Shown here one piece after another: positions 49,173 to 60,088 of a stretch of DNA of 64,000 nucleotides. The DNA comes from Acidobacteriota bacterium (GTDB lineage: Bacteria > Acidobacteriota > Terriglobia > Acidiferrales > UBA7541). The number at the start of each line of letters is the position of its first letter. Position 1 is the first letter of the stretch. Position numbers and translations under genes: made by a program. The notes beneath the pieces were generated by a model. The model had not been told where the DNA came from, ran no database searches, and saw only the letters and a list, made by a program, of their open reading frames with translations. The DNA lies in NCBI GenBank assembly GCA_013289955.1, contig JABCYZ010000025.1:1-64000 (forward strand), given 5' to 3'.

Positions 49173-52100
49173 ATCATGAATGCCCCGAATAGACAGATGC
49201 GACGCGATTCCGGCATCGCCCTGCTTACCACCCTGTTGCTTATGCTTCTCATGTCCAGCCTGCTGGTTGGCTTCGTCCTGCTCATCAGTTCCGGACAGAA
49301 GCTGAGCGGCTACAACAACGACTACAGCAAGGCTTTTTATGCAGCCGAAGCCGGCATGGAGAAGTTGACGGCGGACATTGGCACGCTCTTCGACACGAAC
49401 TATTCGCCTACTGGCACCCAGATCAACGCCCTCACAACTACTCCTCCGGGTCTCGCCGGCATCAACTACGTCCAATACAACGGGGCCAGCGGCTACAATA
49501 TTTCTTTTCCGGCGGACTCCAACGGCAACCCTCTCGCCACCACCAATGTGATTGATTCGGGTGCGTATGAAGGTATGACGGCGCTCCAGACCCTCTACAC
49601 TCTCAATGTGACGGCACGCACGACCTCCGGCTCCGAGGTGAAGCTGCAGCGCACCACCCAGACCGTCGGCATCCCGATGTTCCAGTTCGGCGTCTTTTCC
49701 AGCACGGACCTCAGTTTCTTTCCGGGCCCATCCTTTAGTTTTGGCGGCCGCACCGCTACCAACGGCAACCTGTTCCTCGCTACGAGCGGCGGCCCTCTAT
49801 CCCTTACCGAGCCCGTCAGCGCCTATCTGAACGTTATCCGCACCAACCTTTCCAATGGCTTTCCCACCGCCAGCTCGTATAACGGCCCCGTCAACGTTTT
49901 CAACGGCAGCGGCACACGGCCCCTGGCTTTGACCGAGGGCAGCCTGGTAGGCACAATCGGGTCCGCCACTAACTCCAACTGGCCTACTATCTCTCTGGGC
50001 AGTGCCGACTATGCCGGCAACTTGCGGAATGGCGCCACCGGCGCGAACCAGCTGAATCTTGGCATTGTGCTGCTAGGGAACGGCACCACGCAGCCTGTCG
50101 ACATGATCCGCCGTCCCTTTGGCACCACGGAGAGCGCGTCCGTCACCAACCTGCGCTATTTCGCGCAAGCCAGTCTTCAGATTCTGTTGTCGGATAACCC
50201 GACCGACATTATGTCGCTCCCTTGCGTTGATACGGGCACGCAGCCGGTTAACCTGGCTCAACTTGCTTCTCCCGTTTCCACCTGGACGGGACTGGGAGGT
50301 AATCCAGCGGCTCTTTACACGAAAATGAACTCCAACAACACGGCGGGGTACAGCACGCTTCCCGTGCCGCTGGCAGCATCGGGAGCGGTAATGAGTGCCA
50401 CGGCTTACAGCCCGGGTGGTACCGCCACACTCAATGGAAACGGCTACTGGTTGCCGAATCCCGGCGGCACCGGCTTCACCACCGCATCCGGTCTGCCCGT
50501 CATAAAGGGCTACATCAAAATCGAAGTGCAGACTGCTTACGGCAATCCCTGCGGCACTTGGAAGGACGTGACGATCGAGGTCTTGGGCTACGGCTATGCA
50601 GGCCGCAATATCTTCCCTCAGGGGGGCCTCGTAGGGTCACAGTACGGCACTTCTGAACCACTGTTGCCGCCGCCAACGAGCCAAGTAGCGTCTCCCTACA
50701 GCGCAGGCTTCACCTGCCCGACAGACGTACATCCAAACGCGATCATCCGCCTGGAGCGTGTTCGTGATAACCCGTCTAACTATGGGACGCAAGGTCCATG
50801 CGGCATAACCATCACCGCCGGCAAAGTTACTGCTGCCCCGGCGAACCCCGCCGATTATTGGCCGAACGCCCTCTTTGACACTCGCGAGGGCAACTCACGC
50901 GACATCATCCCTGCCGGCAGTATTGGCGGCGGCGCTAATGTCATTAACTATTCGCAGATGGTTACCCTCGGCGGGGTCATGCAATACATCGAACTCGATG
51001 CCAAGAACCTGGCAGCTTATTTCGCCGGCACGGGCGTCTACACGGGCGGGTCTGGCCACCTGGCCTATGACGGCGTTACCGCCCCTAACGATTACACCGT
51101 ATACATCTCCGACCGCCGCGGCAACTATACAGCGTCCGCACTCACGAACGTCTGGCCTCCGCTCTCGCCGAGCGGTCATGAGACGGGCGAGTACGGCTGG
51201 AATGACTTCGTAAACCCCCTCAGCGCCTACGGGTGCCCCAACAATACCCAAGATACCGGAGAAGACCTCGACGGCTTGGGCACGACAGGTTTCTACAACT
51301 ATGGAGCGAACCCGACCTACATCATGGACGCTGGCGCAGTAACCACGGGTATGACCCTGGCCACTGTGAACACAACCCTGGGCTTCGGACAATACGGAAT
51401 GTTTGGTCTGGCCAGCCCCGGCAATCTTTACGGCGCAAGCACCACCGCCAATGCTATAACAGCCAATCCGAACTGCACGGTTACCGTGCCTTCCACCATC
51501 TGGCCTTGGGCTGAGGTTATCCACGCGAATGAAGCGCGCGAAAATCCCAACCCCTTCTTCCGCAGGGCCGTAAAAGTGGTGGACGGCAATCTCTTGAGTG
51601 CCCTTGGCACTTGCCCGGGAGGGGTTCCTTGCGGCTTAGCGATTGCCACGGAGAACCCGGCGTATATTCAGGGCGACTTCAACGCCAACGCCGCCGGCGA
51701 AGGTTTCGACGACGCCACAAACGTAGCGGTTTCTGTGAACGCCGACGCGTTGACGCTGCTCTCGAACAACTTCAACGACGTGAACAGCTTCGCCTTTCCC
51801 TACGTGACGTCGAACACCCAGCGCAATGCCGTAACCACTTATTTCCGGACCGCCGTGATGGCTGGCAAAGGAGTCTCTTTTCCGCAACCCACGACCTGCG
51901 GAACGGTGGCTTGCTACGCGGACTTCGGCACCGATGGCGGCGTCCACAACTTCCTGCGCTTTCTCGAGGACTGGGGTGCCAATGGCGGTCAGACCCTGTT
52001 CTACCGCGGCTCGATCATCAGCATGTATTACAACCGCCAGGCCGTCGGCACGTACAAGGACGGCCTATCCAACACCGTCTACCAACCGCCAACACGCGGC

Positions 52101-52211
52101 TACAACTTTGATACGGAGTTCCTGACTCCTTCTCTTTTGCCGCCGCGCACGCCGCTCTTCCGCGACGTGAACACCACGGGCTTTACGCAGCTTCTTCTGC
52201 CTAGTCAGTAG
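49173..52211 (+). CDS. PilX-like pilus assembly protein, very large (~1012 aa)
   Basis: N-terminus RRDSGIALLTTLLLMLLMSSLLVGFVLLISSGQKLSGYNNDYSKAFYAAEAGMEKL, then long Gly/Asn/Thr-rich extracellular part. Confidence 0.8.
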   Translation: MMNAPNRQMRRDSGIALLTTLLLMLLMSSLLVGFVLLISSGQKLSGYNNDYSKAFYAAEAGMEKLTADIGTLFDTNYSPTGTQINALTTTPPGLAGINYVQYNGASGYNISFPADSNGNPLATTNVIDSGAYEGMTALQTLYTLNVTARTTSGSEVKLQRTTQTVGIPMFQFGVFSSTDLSFFPGPSFSFGGRTATNGNLFLATSGGPLSLTEPVSAYLNVIRTNLSNGFPTASSYNGPVNVFNGSGTRPLALTEGSLVGTIGSATNSNWPTISLGSADYAGNLRNGATGANQLNLGIVLLGNGTTQPVDMIRRPFGTTESASVTNLRYFAQASLQILLSDNPTDIMSLPCVDTGTQPVNLAQLASPVSTWTGLGGNPAALYTKMNSNNTAGYSTLPVPLAASGAVMSATAYSPGGTATLNGNGYWLPNPGGTGFTTASGLPVIKGYIKIEVQTAYGNPCGTWKDVTIEVLGYGYAGRNIFPQGGLVGSQYGTSEPLLPPPTSQVASPYSAGFTCPTDVHPNAIIRLERVRDNPSNYGTQGPCGITITAGKVTAAPANPADYWPNALFDTREGNSRDIIPAGSIGGGANVINYSQMVTLGGVMQYIELDAKNLAAYFAGTGVYTGGSGHLAYDGVTAPNDYTVYISDRRGNYTASALTNVWPPLSPSGHETGEYGWNDFVNPLSAYGCPNNTQDTGEDLDGLGTTGFYNYGANPTYIMDAGAVTTGMTLATVNTTLGFGQYGMFGLASPGNLYGASTTANAITANPNCTVTVPSTIWPWAEVIHANEARENPNPFFRRAVKVVDGNLLSALGTCPGGVPCGLAIATENPAYIQGDFNANAAGEGFDDATNVAVSVNADALTLLSNNFNDVNSFAFPYVTSNTQRNAVTTYFRTAVMAGKGVSFPQPTTCGTVACYADFGTDGGVHNFLRFLEDWGANGGQTLFYRGSIISMYYNRQAVGTYKDGLSNTVYQPPTRGYNFDTEFLTPSLLPPRTPLFRDVNTTGFTQLLLPSQ

Positions 52212-52237
52212 AACGCAGCCCCACAGCTGCACCCTCG

Positions 52238-52267
52238 ACCGGCCCCGGCTACCCCTCCGGGGCCGGT
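52238..52267 (+). terminator. Hairpin terminator ACCGGCCCCGG-N8-CCGGGGCCGGT after pilX-like gene
   Basis: 11-bp perfect arms, then TGCATTTT; 27 bp after stop. Confidence 0.75.
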
Positions 52268-52456
52268 TGCATTTTGCATGGGCCCATCCGTAGAGCGAAA
52301 TCTGAATAATTTCTTCCGTTTGGTAGCGGATCCCTCCGCGGTTAGCTCGTTTAACAGAGTCATGCGGATTATTTCAGAGTGTTCCAGGAGGAAACTCCGG
52401 CGCTATCGAGCGCTGCATTTACTTGCATTAACAACCTGTCTTAAGTATGGTTAATC

Positions 52457-55400
52457 ATGCGAACGCTAGGGATAAGCGGAACCTGGACGGGAACCACTCT
52501 GCGTTCGGCACTTTCGATATTCGCTCTTGTCTTGTCGTTTCATTTCCTCTTGCCTGAACTGACCTTCTCCCAGGGTGAAACCACCAGCGCCATCGTCGGC
52601 CAAGTGAGCGATGCCAGCGGTGCGGCTGTGCCTCATGCGACGGTTACGGTCACGAATAAAGACACCGGACTGAAGCGCAGCGCGAAAACCGATGACTCCG
52701 GCCGGTTCAACTTTCCGCAGCTGAAGCCCGGTCCGTACTCCGTCAAGGTGGAAGCGGAAGGTTTCGCACCGCAGCAGAATGATGCGGTGACTTCTGCGCT
52801 CGACCAGAAGCAAACTGTTGATTTCACGCTTAAGATTGCGCGGTCAAACCAGAGCGTGGAAATCAGCGGCGAGGATCCCATCCTAAACCCGGAAAATGCC
52901 AATACTTCCACGACTCTTAATGCCCACACGCTCGAAGACCTTCCCAATCCAGGAGGCGACTTAACCTACCCGCTGCAGTTTGCGGCAGGAGCGCTGGTCA
53001 ATACCGGGGGCAGCAGCAATGATTTCGTCGGCGGCACGAATGGTTATGGGAACGTGGAGTTCAACGGCCTCCCCGCTCTCTCGAACGGTTACATCGTCGA
53101 TGGCCTGGAAACGAATGATCCGCTGACGAACTTGAACAGCGGTCTGTCGACAAACCTGGTCCTCGGATTGAACTCGATTTCCGAAGTGACGGTCAATACT
53201 TTGTCCTATACCGTTGACGAGGGGCGCTATGGAGCGTCGCAGACCAACTACGTTACAAAGTCCGGTACGAAGCAGTTTCACGGAAACCTATATGAGTTGT
53301 GGAATGGTTCGAGGTTCAACGCCGACGACTATTTCACGAATGCTACTCCGGGAAATTACAAACCGCGATCGACGGTAAACCACTTCGGGGGCAGTGCGGG
53401 TGGGCCGATTGTCCGCGACAAGCTGTTTTTCTTTTTCGACAGCGAATGGGTTCGGATTGCACTGCCGATCGTTACGGCCACTACCGTCCCAACCGCGGCG
53501 TTCCAGAACTACGTTTTAGAGCAACTCCCTCTGGGAGGCACCGATTCCGTCACGGGGTCGGTCTATCAGCCGTCACCGCTTTCGGTGCCGTTTTATCAAA
53601 AGATGTTTCGGCTGTATGGAAATACCAGCGGAACGCCGCTTGCGGTACTGGGCTGTCCGTTCGATGCCGGTGGAGCTCGACCCGCCGTGGCCGATGACGG
53701 GAACGGTTGCGCCAATCGCCAGAGTGTTTCGCATTCGAGCGATGACCATGAACAGGTCCAAACGGCTCGGATCGATTACAACATCAACGAAAAAAACAGC
53801 ACCTGGTATCGCTTTCAAGCGGATACCGGGCTGCAAGCCGCCTTCACCGATCCCATTAACCCCTTGTTTGACGCTCTCTCCCCTCAACCGCTCTACTCTT
53901 TCGCCGCGGGCTATACGCATGTTTTTTCGCAAAATGTGGTGAACTACTTCAACCCGGCATTTTCCTGGTACGAAAGCCTGTTCGGGCCGTCGGATTTTCA
54001 GAAGACTCTTTCTGCTTTCCCCATCGTCTTGCAAGGCAGCGGAGCAAATGCCCCGTTCACTACGCTCGGTGGGCTCGACAACACCTGGGTTCAGGGAAGA
54101 CGCGCTTCGCGATTCTTCATCAATGACAATCTGGCTTGGAGCCACGGCGGGCACGAGCTGCGGTTTGGTACCAACATACGGATCCTCCGCCTGAATGACT
54201 ATGACTTCGGCGAAGGTTCGATCCCGACGGTAACTTACTCCACCTTGCCGCAATTCATTTATGGAGTGGCGTCCACGGCGTCGGAAACATTTCCGGCTTC
54301 AGCCAACCAGCCTTTCCATTTCCTGAATCTCGACCTCTACGCGCAGGACACGTGGAAATTGACCAAGAAGCTGACGTGGACCTTCGGCATTCGCGACACT
54401 CTCAATTCCAACCCATTGAATCCGCATGACGAAATTGCCCGGCTTCGTGGTTCTTTCAACTCCATCTCGCACGATGTGAATCAGCCGCTGACCGCGGCCA
54501 TTCAGACCGGTCTCGGCAACGTGTTTTCCTCGACGCCTCTGGCGATCCTGCAACCAAGAACCGCCCTCGCCTGGCAGTTTAGACCCAAGACCGTGCTGCG
54601 CGCGGGCTTCGGGCTCTTCAGTGATCTTTTGCCGGGCAGTATTGCCGATATAGTGGGTGTCAATCCGCCCTATGTGAAAACCTTTCAGGGTGGACTTCTT
54701 GGAACAGTGGGAGGCGCAACCATCGCGCCGGGAGTCCCAAACAGTGCGATTGATGCTGCGGTGGCTGCCAACCAGACCTTCCGTTCAGGATTTGCATCGG
54801 GCCAGCTTTCCTGCGCCTCCGCTCAAGCAGGCCCTGCAACTTGTCTTCCTCCGGTGGCCATCACGGCGGTCCCCGAAGGGGAACTTCACGCGCCCTACTT
54901 TATGGAGTGGAGTCTCGGCCTCGAACACCAGTTGGGATCTACGGGAAGCGTTCGTGCCCAGTACGTTGGCACTCGCGCGGTGAACCAGCCTTATCTCACC
55001 CAAGCGAACGGCTATCAGACCGTTTGCGCGGGGTGCTTTGCGCCGTTTCCCTATGAACAACCTACCGATCCTCGATTCGGGACAGTCACACAATTGTCTA
55101 CCGGCGCGAACAGTCACTATGACGGATTGCAAATAACCGCGATGAAGCGATTTGCCCATGGGCTGATGGGACAAATCAATTACACCTGGAGCCGCTGCAT
55201 GGACACCGTCTCAAACGGCGGATTCCTGCAATTCTCGGCGGGAGGAATCTTGTCGCCGCTTCCCGGAGATTTGGCTCGCGACTACGGCCCGTGCGACTAC
55301 GACATCCGCAACAATCTCAACGCCCAATATGTCTATCAGCTTCCGGTCAAAATCGGAAACCGGCCGCTGGGATTCGCGCTAAACGGCTGGCAGATGTCGG

Positions 55401-55993
55401 GAACCTTTTTTTGGCACAGTGGCATTCCATTCTCCGTGCTGAGCACGCCCTATTCAGCGAATGGGAATGGCATCGTGAATGGCAGTGGACCGCAATTCGC
55501 GAGCATCGTTCCCGGCGTACCCCTCTATGAACGTCATCCGATTCCCGGGGTTACACAGCCAGGTACGCTGCAGTGGCTCAACCCCGCCGCGTTTGTCTCG
55601 ACCGTGAACCCGAGCACCGGTAAATGCTATGACCCGAGCGACCCTAACAATCCGAATCCCGACATTCCCGAGAATTGCCAGTTCGGGAACCTCGGCCGCA
55701 ACGCACTGCGTGGCCCCCATTTCGCCTGGAGTGACTCCTATCTCACAAAGTGGTTTCGGCTGACCGAGCGTCTGAAGATGCGCTTTGACACACAATTCTT
55801 CAATGTCTTCAACCACCCGAATTTCGCGCTTCCGAGCATGGTGCTGGCGGGAATTCCAGGAAAGCCTTCTACCCAGACTGGTTTTGGAGCGCTGACTTCC
55901 ACGACCTCTCCGCCTACCGGCTTGCTCGGGGCCGGTTTGGGCGGTGACAGCACGCCCCGTATGATTGCGTTTCAACTGCGCCTGGAGTTCTAG
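52457..55993 (+). CDS. Oar-like TonB-dependent receptor with N-terminal carboxypeptidase-regulatory-like domain
   Basis: AIVGQVSDASGAAVPHATVTVTNKDTGLKRSAKTDDSGRFNFPQLKPGPYSVKVEAEGF; C-terminal MIAFQLRLEF. Confidence 0.93.
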   Translation: MRTLGISGTWTGTTLRSALSIFALVLSFHFLLPELTFSQGETTSAIVGQVSDASGAAVPHATVTVTNKDTGLKRSAKTDDSGRFNFPQLKPGPYSVKVEAEGFAPQQNDAVTSALDQKQTVDFTLKIARSNQSVEISGEDPILNPENANTSTTLNAHTLEDLPNPGGDLTYPLQFAAGALVNTGGSSNDFVGGTNGYGNVEFNGLPALSNGYIVDGLETNDPLTNLNSGLSTNLVLGLNSISEVTVNTLSYTVDEGRYGASQTNYVTKSGTKQFHGNLYELWNGSRFNADDYFTNATPGNYKPRSTVNHFGGSAGGPIVRDKLFFFFDSEWVRIALPIVTATTVPTAAFQNYVLEQLPLGGTDSVTGSVYQPSPLSVPFYQKMFRLYGNTSGTPLAVLGCPFDAGGARPAVADDGNGCANRQSVSHSSDDHEQVQTARIDYNINEKNSTWYRFQADTGLQAAFTDPINPLFDALSPQPLYSFAAGYTHVFSQNVVNYFNPAFSWYESLFGPSDFQKTLSAFPIVLQGSGANAPFTTLGGLDNTWVQGRRASRFFINDNLAWSHGGHELRFGTNIRILRLNDYDFGEGSIPTVTYSTLPQFIYGVASTASETFPASANQPFHFLNLDLYAQDTWKLTKKLTWTFGIRDTLNSNPLNPHDEIARLRGSFNSISHDVNQPLTAAIQTGLGNVFSSTPLAILQPRTALAWQFRPKTVLRAGFGLFSDLLPGSIADIVGVNPPYVKTFQGGLLGTVGGATIAPGVPNSAIDAAVAANQTFRSGFASGQLSCASAQAGPATCLPPVAITAVPEGELHAPYFMEWSLGLEHQLGSTGSVRAQYVGTRAVNQPYLTQANGYQTVCAGCFAPFPYEQPTDPRFGTVTQLSTGANSHYDGLQITAMKRFAHGLMGQINYTWSRCMDTVSNGGFLQFSAGGILSPLPGDLARDYGPCDYDIRNNLNAQYVYQLPVKIGNRPLGFALNGWQMSGTFFWHSGIPFSVLSTPYSANGNGIVNGSGPQFASIVPGVPLYERHPIPGVTQPGTLQWLNPAAFVSTVNPSTGKCYDPSDPNNPNPDIPENCQFGNLGRNALRGPHFAWSDSYLTKWFRLTERLKMRFDTQFFNVFNHPNFALPSMVLAGIPGKPSTQTGFGALTSTTSPPTGLLGAGLGGDSTPRMIAFQLRLEF

Positions 55994-56267
55994 GCCGTCC
56001 CGGCATGTTCCAAATCCGGCAAACACAGGAAGGATTTGGTGTCGCTGCGTCTTCTTCTGGCACGATGCTTCTGCTTCCTGACCGGTGGCCTTTGTGCCAC
56101 CCATCCATGATCTGAGAGTGAAGCACAAGGAGGTCAGCGTCCTGCGCCTGTCGTCGAGGGTGCTGCCCCTCAGCCCTCTTGCCTCCTGGCTCCTATTACA
56201 GGTTGAAACCGAGCCGGCAAGCCAGCACGGTTTCCACTCCCCGGTCGGCTTCTCTAGGACGAACAGC

Positions 56268-57323
56268 TCACGGACGAGCTTCGTAGACGACGTTAAAAGG
56301 TGTCTCCGCGGCTCGCCGGAAACGACTGAAGCCGGCCGCGGTGACCACCTCGCGAATACGCTTTTCGCCGGACTGCGCGCCCAAGCACAGCGCAACTTCC
56401 TGTGAACGCGAACAGGGAGTGCACAATAAAGTTGAAAAAGAGTAGTACACGCGACCGACTGGATTGAGATTGTCTTTTAGTTCGTCGTGAGCAAACGGTT
56501 CGACGATCATCCATGTGCCGTCCTTGCTGAGTGAATTCCGAACGTGGGTTGCGGCGCCGATTGGATCACCCATATCGTGCAGACAATCGAACACGGTGAC
56601 CAAGTCGTAGTCTTTGCCAGGAAATGCCTTGGCTTTCGCGACGCCAAAGTTGAGGCGAACCTCGAGGCCCTCTTTGGCGGCGGTTAGGCGGGCGCCCTCG
56701 ATGGATTTGTCGTGATAGTCAAAGCCAAAGAATCGCGATTTCGGGAAGGCTTTGGCCATCAGCACGGTGGACGCACCCTTGCCGCACCCAACATCGGCAA
56801 CGCGCGCGCCGGCCTCGAGCTTAGCCTGGACGCCGTCGAGGGAAGGAATCCAGGAACTGATAAGGTTTGCCGCATAGCTCGGCCGGAAGAATTTCTCGCA
56901 GCCATGAAACACATCTTCATCATGCTCATTCCATCCCATGCCTGCGCCGGATCGGAAGGCCTCGGTAATCCTGGGAACTGCGGCCAGGGAACCGAGGGCC
57001 AACTGGAAGGCGCCGGGAAGATAAGCGGGACTGTCTTCGTTCGCCAGCGTAAATGCTTGCTCTTCGCTCAGACTGAACTTGCGAGTCTGCTCGTTATAGG
57101 TGACGTAACCGCCGGCAGCTTGCGAGCTCAGCCATTCGCGCACATAACGTTCATCTGTTCCGGTTTTAACGGCCAGTTCGGCGGAACTCAGCGGGCCTTC
57201 GGCGAGAGCCTTGTACAACCCCAGCTTTTCGCCAATCACTACCATGCCAGAGTGAACTGCCGCGCCCAGATCTCCAACGAATTGCCCTACAAACGCATTC
57301 AGTTTGTCCATATCGAGTGCCAT
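56268..57323 (-). CDS. SAM-dependent methyltransferase with N-terminal winged helix
   Basis: LSSAELAVKTGTDERYVREWLSSQAAGGYV; ARVADVGCGKGASTVLMAKAFPKSRFFGFDYHDKSIE. Confidence 0.92.
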   Translation of the reverse strand: MALDMDKLNAFVGQFVGDLGAAVHSGMVVIGEKLGLYKALAEGPLSSAELAVKTGTDERYVREWLSSQAAGGYVTYNEQTRKFSLSEEQAFTLANEDSPAYLPGAFQLALGSLAAVPRITEAFRSGAGMGWNEHDEDVFHGCEKFFRPSYAANLISSWIPSLDGVQAKLEAGARVADVGCGKGASTVLMAKAFPKSRFFGFDYHDKSIEGARLTAAKEGLEVRLNFGVAKAKAFPGKDYDLVTVFDCLHDMGDPIGAATHVRNSLSKDGTWMIVEPFAHDELKDNLNPVGRVYYSFSTLLCTPCSRSQEVALCLGAQSGEKRIREVVTAAGFSRFRRAAETPFNVVYEARP

Positions 57324-57479
57324 TCTGATTCTCCTTGGTAAATGATTTTTTGACTTTTCAACCAGTGAAGCTCGATCGCGGGTTTCTCACGATGCTGTCG
57401 TCTTCGATCAGACCCAGGAAGCGACGGGAACCGCTCCCCGGGCTCTCTAGCGTGCTCGCCTTTTGTCGGCGGGCATCGA

Positions 57480-57971
57480 CTACCTGCTCTTGCTAGGGTC
57501 GTCTTCGGGATGGACGTAGTTGAACTGAAGCGGAGACTGTCCGTGGACCTGCACCACGGTTTCTCCGGAGGCCACGGCGTAGTGGTGCATGCTCGGATCG
57601 AGGAAGGCGAAGCTTCCGGCAGTGAATGCGTTCATCTTGTGGGGGTCAAATAGATCGCCCATGCCGACCTTAAACGTCCCGGAAATGATGGTGACGTTTT
57701 CCCTTTTCGGGTGCCAATGGGGCGCGATGCGGAACCCATCAGGCATTTTCAGGCGAACCGTGTAGTCCCCCGTGGATGCAGTTGGGTCGCCTTCGAGCAC
57801 GGCAAACTGCGCGCCCGGACGCACAACGGTCGGTGCTGCTCCCCAGGAAATGGAATCCGGAGTAAATGCATTTTTTTCGTGGGAATCATCGTAGGCGGTA
57901 CGGGTGGAAGCCGGCCGCGCCAGAGCGAATATTCCAGCCGCTGCAAGGGTAAGAAACAGGTATCGCTTCAT
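57480..57971 (-). CDS. Secreted cupin domain protein
   Basis: Signal peptide MKRYLFLTLAAAGIFALARPAS; IAPHWHPKRENVTIISGTFKVGMGDLFD. Confidence 0.88.
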   Translation of the reverse strand: MKRYLFLTLAAAGIFALARPASTRTAYDDSHEKNAFTPDSISWGAAPTVVRPGAQFAVLEGDPTASTGDYTVRLKMPDGFRIAPHWHPKRENVTIISGTFKVGMGDLFDPHKMNAFTAGSFAFLDPSMHHYAVASGETVVQVHGQSPLQFNYVHPEDDPSKSR

Positions 57972-58101
57972 TGTCGAACCTCCATTGTTCGGTATCAAAC
58001 TGTTGGAATGATGTCCTGAGCGGATGACTATTCCAATCAAGCGTTTATACAATTTGCCTAACTTTTCTATATCGTCGCAAATTACTCATTCTTTGTGGAT
58101 A

Positions 58102-59928
58102 ATGCCCAGTAAGAACCTTATGCGACGCGCACGATCGGCAACGGACGAGATGGAGCTGGACCTGGGGCGTTACGAGCTTCGCCGCCACGGCCGGCGAATC
58201 AAACTCGAAAAGAAGCCCATGGAGCTTCTGATTTTTCTGGTCGGCCGCCGGGAACAGCTGGTTTCGCGCCAAGAGATCATAAGCAAGTTGTGGGGCTCCG
58301 ATCTGTTCATAGATACCGAACCCAACATCAACAACATTGTGAGAAAAATCCGCGCCGCTCTGGGTGACGACTCCGCTAAGCCTCGTTTTCTCGAAACCGT
58401 GGTGGGCAAAGGCTACAGGTTTGTCGGGCCACTGAGAGTGCGCGACGCGCGTTACCCGCAATCCGATTTTGGATCGCGTGTTGCGCGCGCGGCCGTCCCG
58501 GAAAAGACGGGCGTGTGGAGCGAGCGCACTTCTCTGGCCGTCTTGCCCTTGATGCTTCTCGGCAGGGCCACGGATGATTATGGCGTGTGCCTTGGATTTG
58601 CCGATGCACTGGTCGCGCGCCTCGGGAATTTGCCGGGCGTGGACGTCCTTCCAACTTCAGCAGTGCTGAGTGTGCCGGCGGGGGTGACGCCAGCGGAAGC
58701 CGCTTCGCGACTTGGCGTGCGTTTTGCCATTCACGGCGCTATCCAGATGTCCAAGGGCCTTTGGCGTCTCTCCCTGGAAATGTTCGACACGCATCTGCAA
58801 ACCATTTGCTTCACAAGGAAGCGTGATCTTGACCTCAACCACCTATCCGACCTCGAGGACGAGTTCGCCAAGCAAATCGCCATGGCACTGAACCGGCCGC
58901 TGGGTCCAGCCATGGTTCAACGCTCCCTGCGCTATAGCAAGGACCCTGTGGCTTATGCGGAGTTCATGCGGGGCTACAAGCTCAGCTCGTCTGGCGATCC
59001 GGCGATGCTGGACGAGGCTGCCCGGCACCTGAGCAATGCGGTTGCCAGGGATCCTGCATTTTCTCTGGCCCATGCCACACTTTCCGTGGTCTGCGCGACT
59101 CGTCACTTTGAACTTGATCCATCGAGCGCGTGGTGGGAGAAGGCCGAGTTTCACTGTAGCCGCGCGCTCGATCTGGATCCGGATCTGCCCGAGGGGCACG
59201 TCGCCCGCGCGTTTCTCTTTTGGGGGCCGTCCAGGAACTTCCAGCACCTGGAAGCGATTGACGAACTCAAGCGAGCCTTGGCGCTGCAGAACAATCAGCC
59301 CCAAGCGTACAACCGCCTGGGCACGATCCTGGCTCACATCGGGCTACTCGAGCACGCCCGCGAAATGTACGAGCGGGCACGGCCGTTTCATCCCAGAAAA
59401 GCTGTCAGTCACAGCATCGTGCAGGTCTATGTCTGGAACCAGGAATACGACTTGGCACGCGAGGAGATCGAAGCTTGGCGCGCTGAGACTCCAAAGAACA
59501 AGTATCCTGTCTACTTTGCCGTTCAGCTGGCCTTGCTGACAGCCGATTTGAAAGAAGCAAGAGCCCTGCTGGATGAAGCGGTTCAGCTAGTGCCGGAGGA
59601 ACCGCTCATTGTCAGTCTGGAGGGCGTCTATTACGCGTCGACTGGATTGGCGGGAAAAGCGCTGGATTGCCTGACGACGGCTTGTGCGAGCCCAAAATCC
59701 TTTGGGCATGCGCACCACAGCTACTATCAAATCGCATGCATACTTGCGATGTTGGAGCGGCGTCAAGCGGCGTTTGAGTGGTTGGAGCGAAGTGTCTCGA
59801 GTGGCTTCGCGTGCTGGCCTTTTTTCCTCAAGGACCCTCACCTAAAAAACTTACGCGAGCTGCCAGAGTTTGAGGTTCTGGTGTGCTCGCTGCAAGCCAA
59901 GTATCCCGAACATCTCGGATTGCTCTAG
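58102..59928 (+). CDS. Winged-helix (OmpR/CadC-like) regulator with TPR domain
   Basis: LDLGRYELRRHGRRIKLEKKPMELLIFLVGRREQLVSRQEIISKLWGSDLFIDTEPNINNIVRKIRAALGDD; later TPR-like repeats. Confidence 0.9.
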   Translation: MPSKNLMRRARSATDEMELDLGRYELRRHGRRIKLEKKPMELLIFLVGRREQLVSRQEIISKLWGSDLFIDTEPNINNIVRKIRAALGDDSAKPRFLETVVGKGYRFVGPLRVRDARYPQSDFGSRVARAAVPEKTGVWSERTSLAVLPLMLLGRATDDYGVCLGFADALVARLGNLPGVDVLPTSAVLSVPAGVTPAEAASRLGVRFAIHGAIQMSKGLWRLSLEMFDTHLQTICFTRKRDLDLNHLSDLEDEFAKQIAMALNRPLGPAMVQRSLRYSKDPVAYAEFMRGYKLSSSGDPAMLDEAARHLSNAVARDPAFSLAHATLSVVCATRHFELDPSSAWWEKAEFHCSRALDLDPDLPEGHVARAFLFWGPSRNFQHLEAIDELKRALALQNNQPQAYNRLGTILAHIGLLEHAREMYERARPFHPRKAVSHSIVQVYVWNQEYDLAREEIEAWRAETPKNKYPVYFAVQLALLTADLKEARALLDEAVQLVPEEPLIVSLEGVYYASTGLAGKALDCLTTACASPKSFGHAHHSYYQIACILAMLERRQAAFEWLERSVSSGFACWPFFLKDPHLKNLRELPEFEVLVCSLQAKYPEHLGLL

Positions 59929-60088
59929 CTAACCATATGAAAATACAATGGTTATGGGCTTAATCAGAGAATCTAAAAACCCGGCTGAATAGAATGGATC
60001 TTCAGAATTCCGTGAACCAAAGGGCTGGCGGTGCCGTCTGGCAGTTGTACGGGGAGGGCGAGCGTTTTCGGCTCGCACAAGAGACCTA

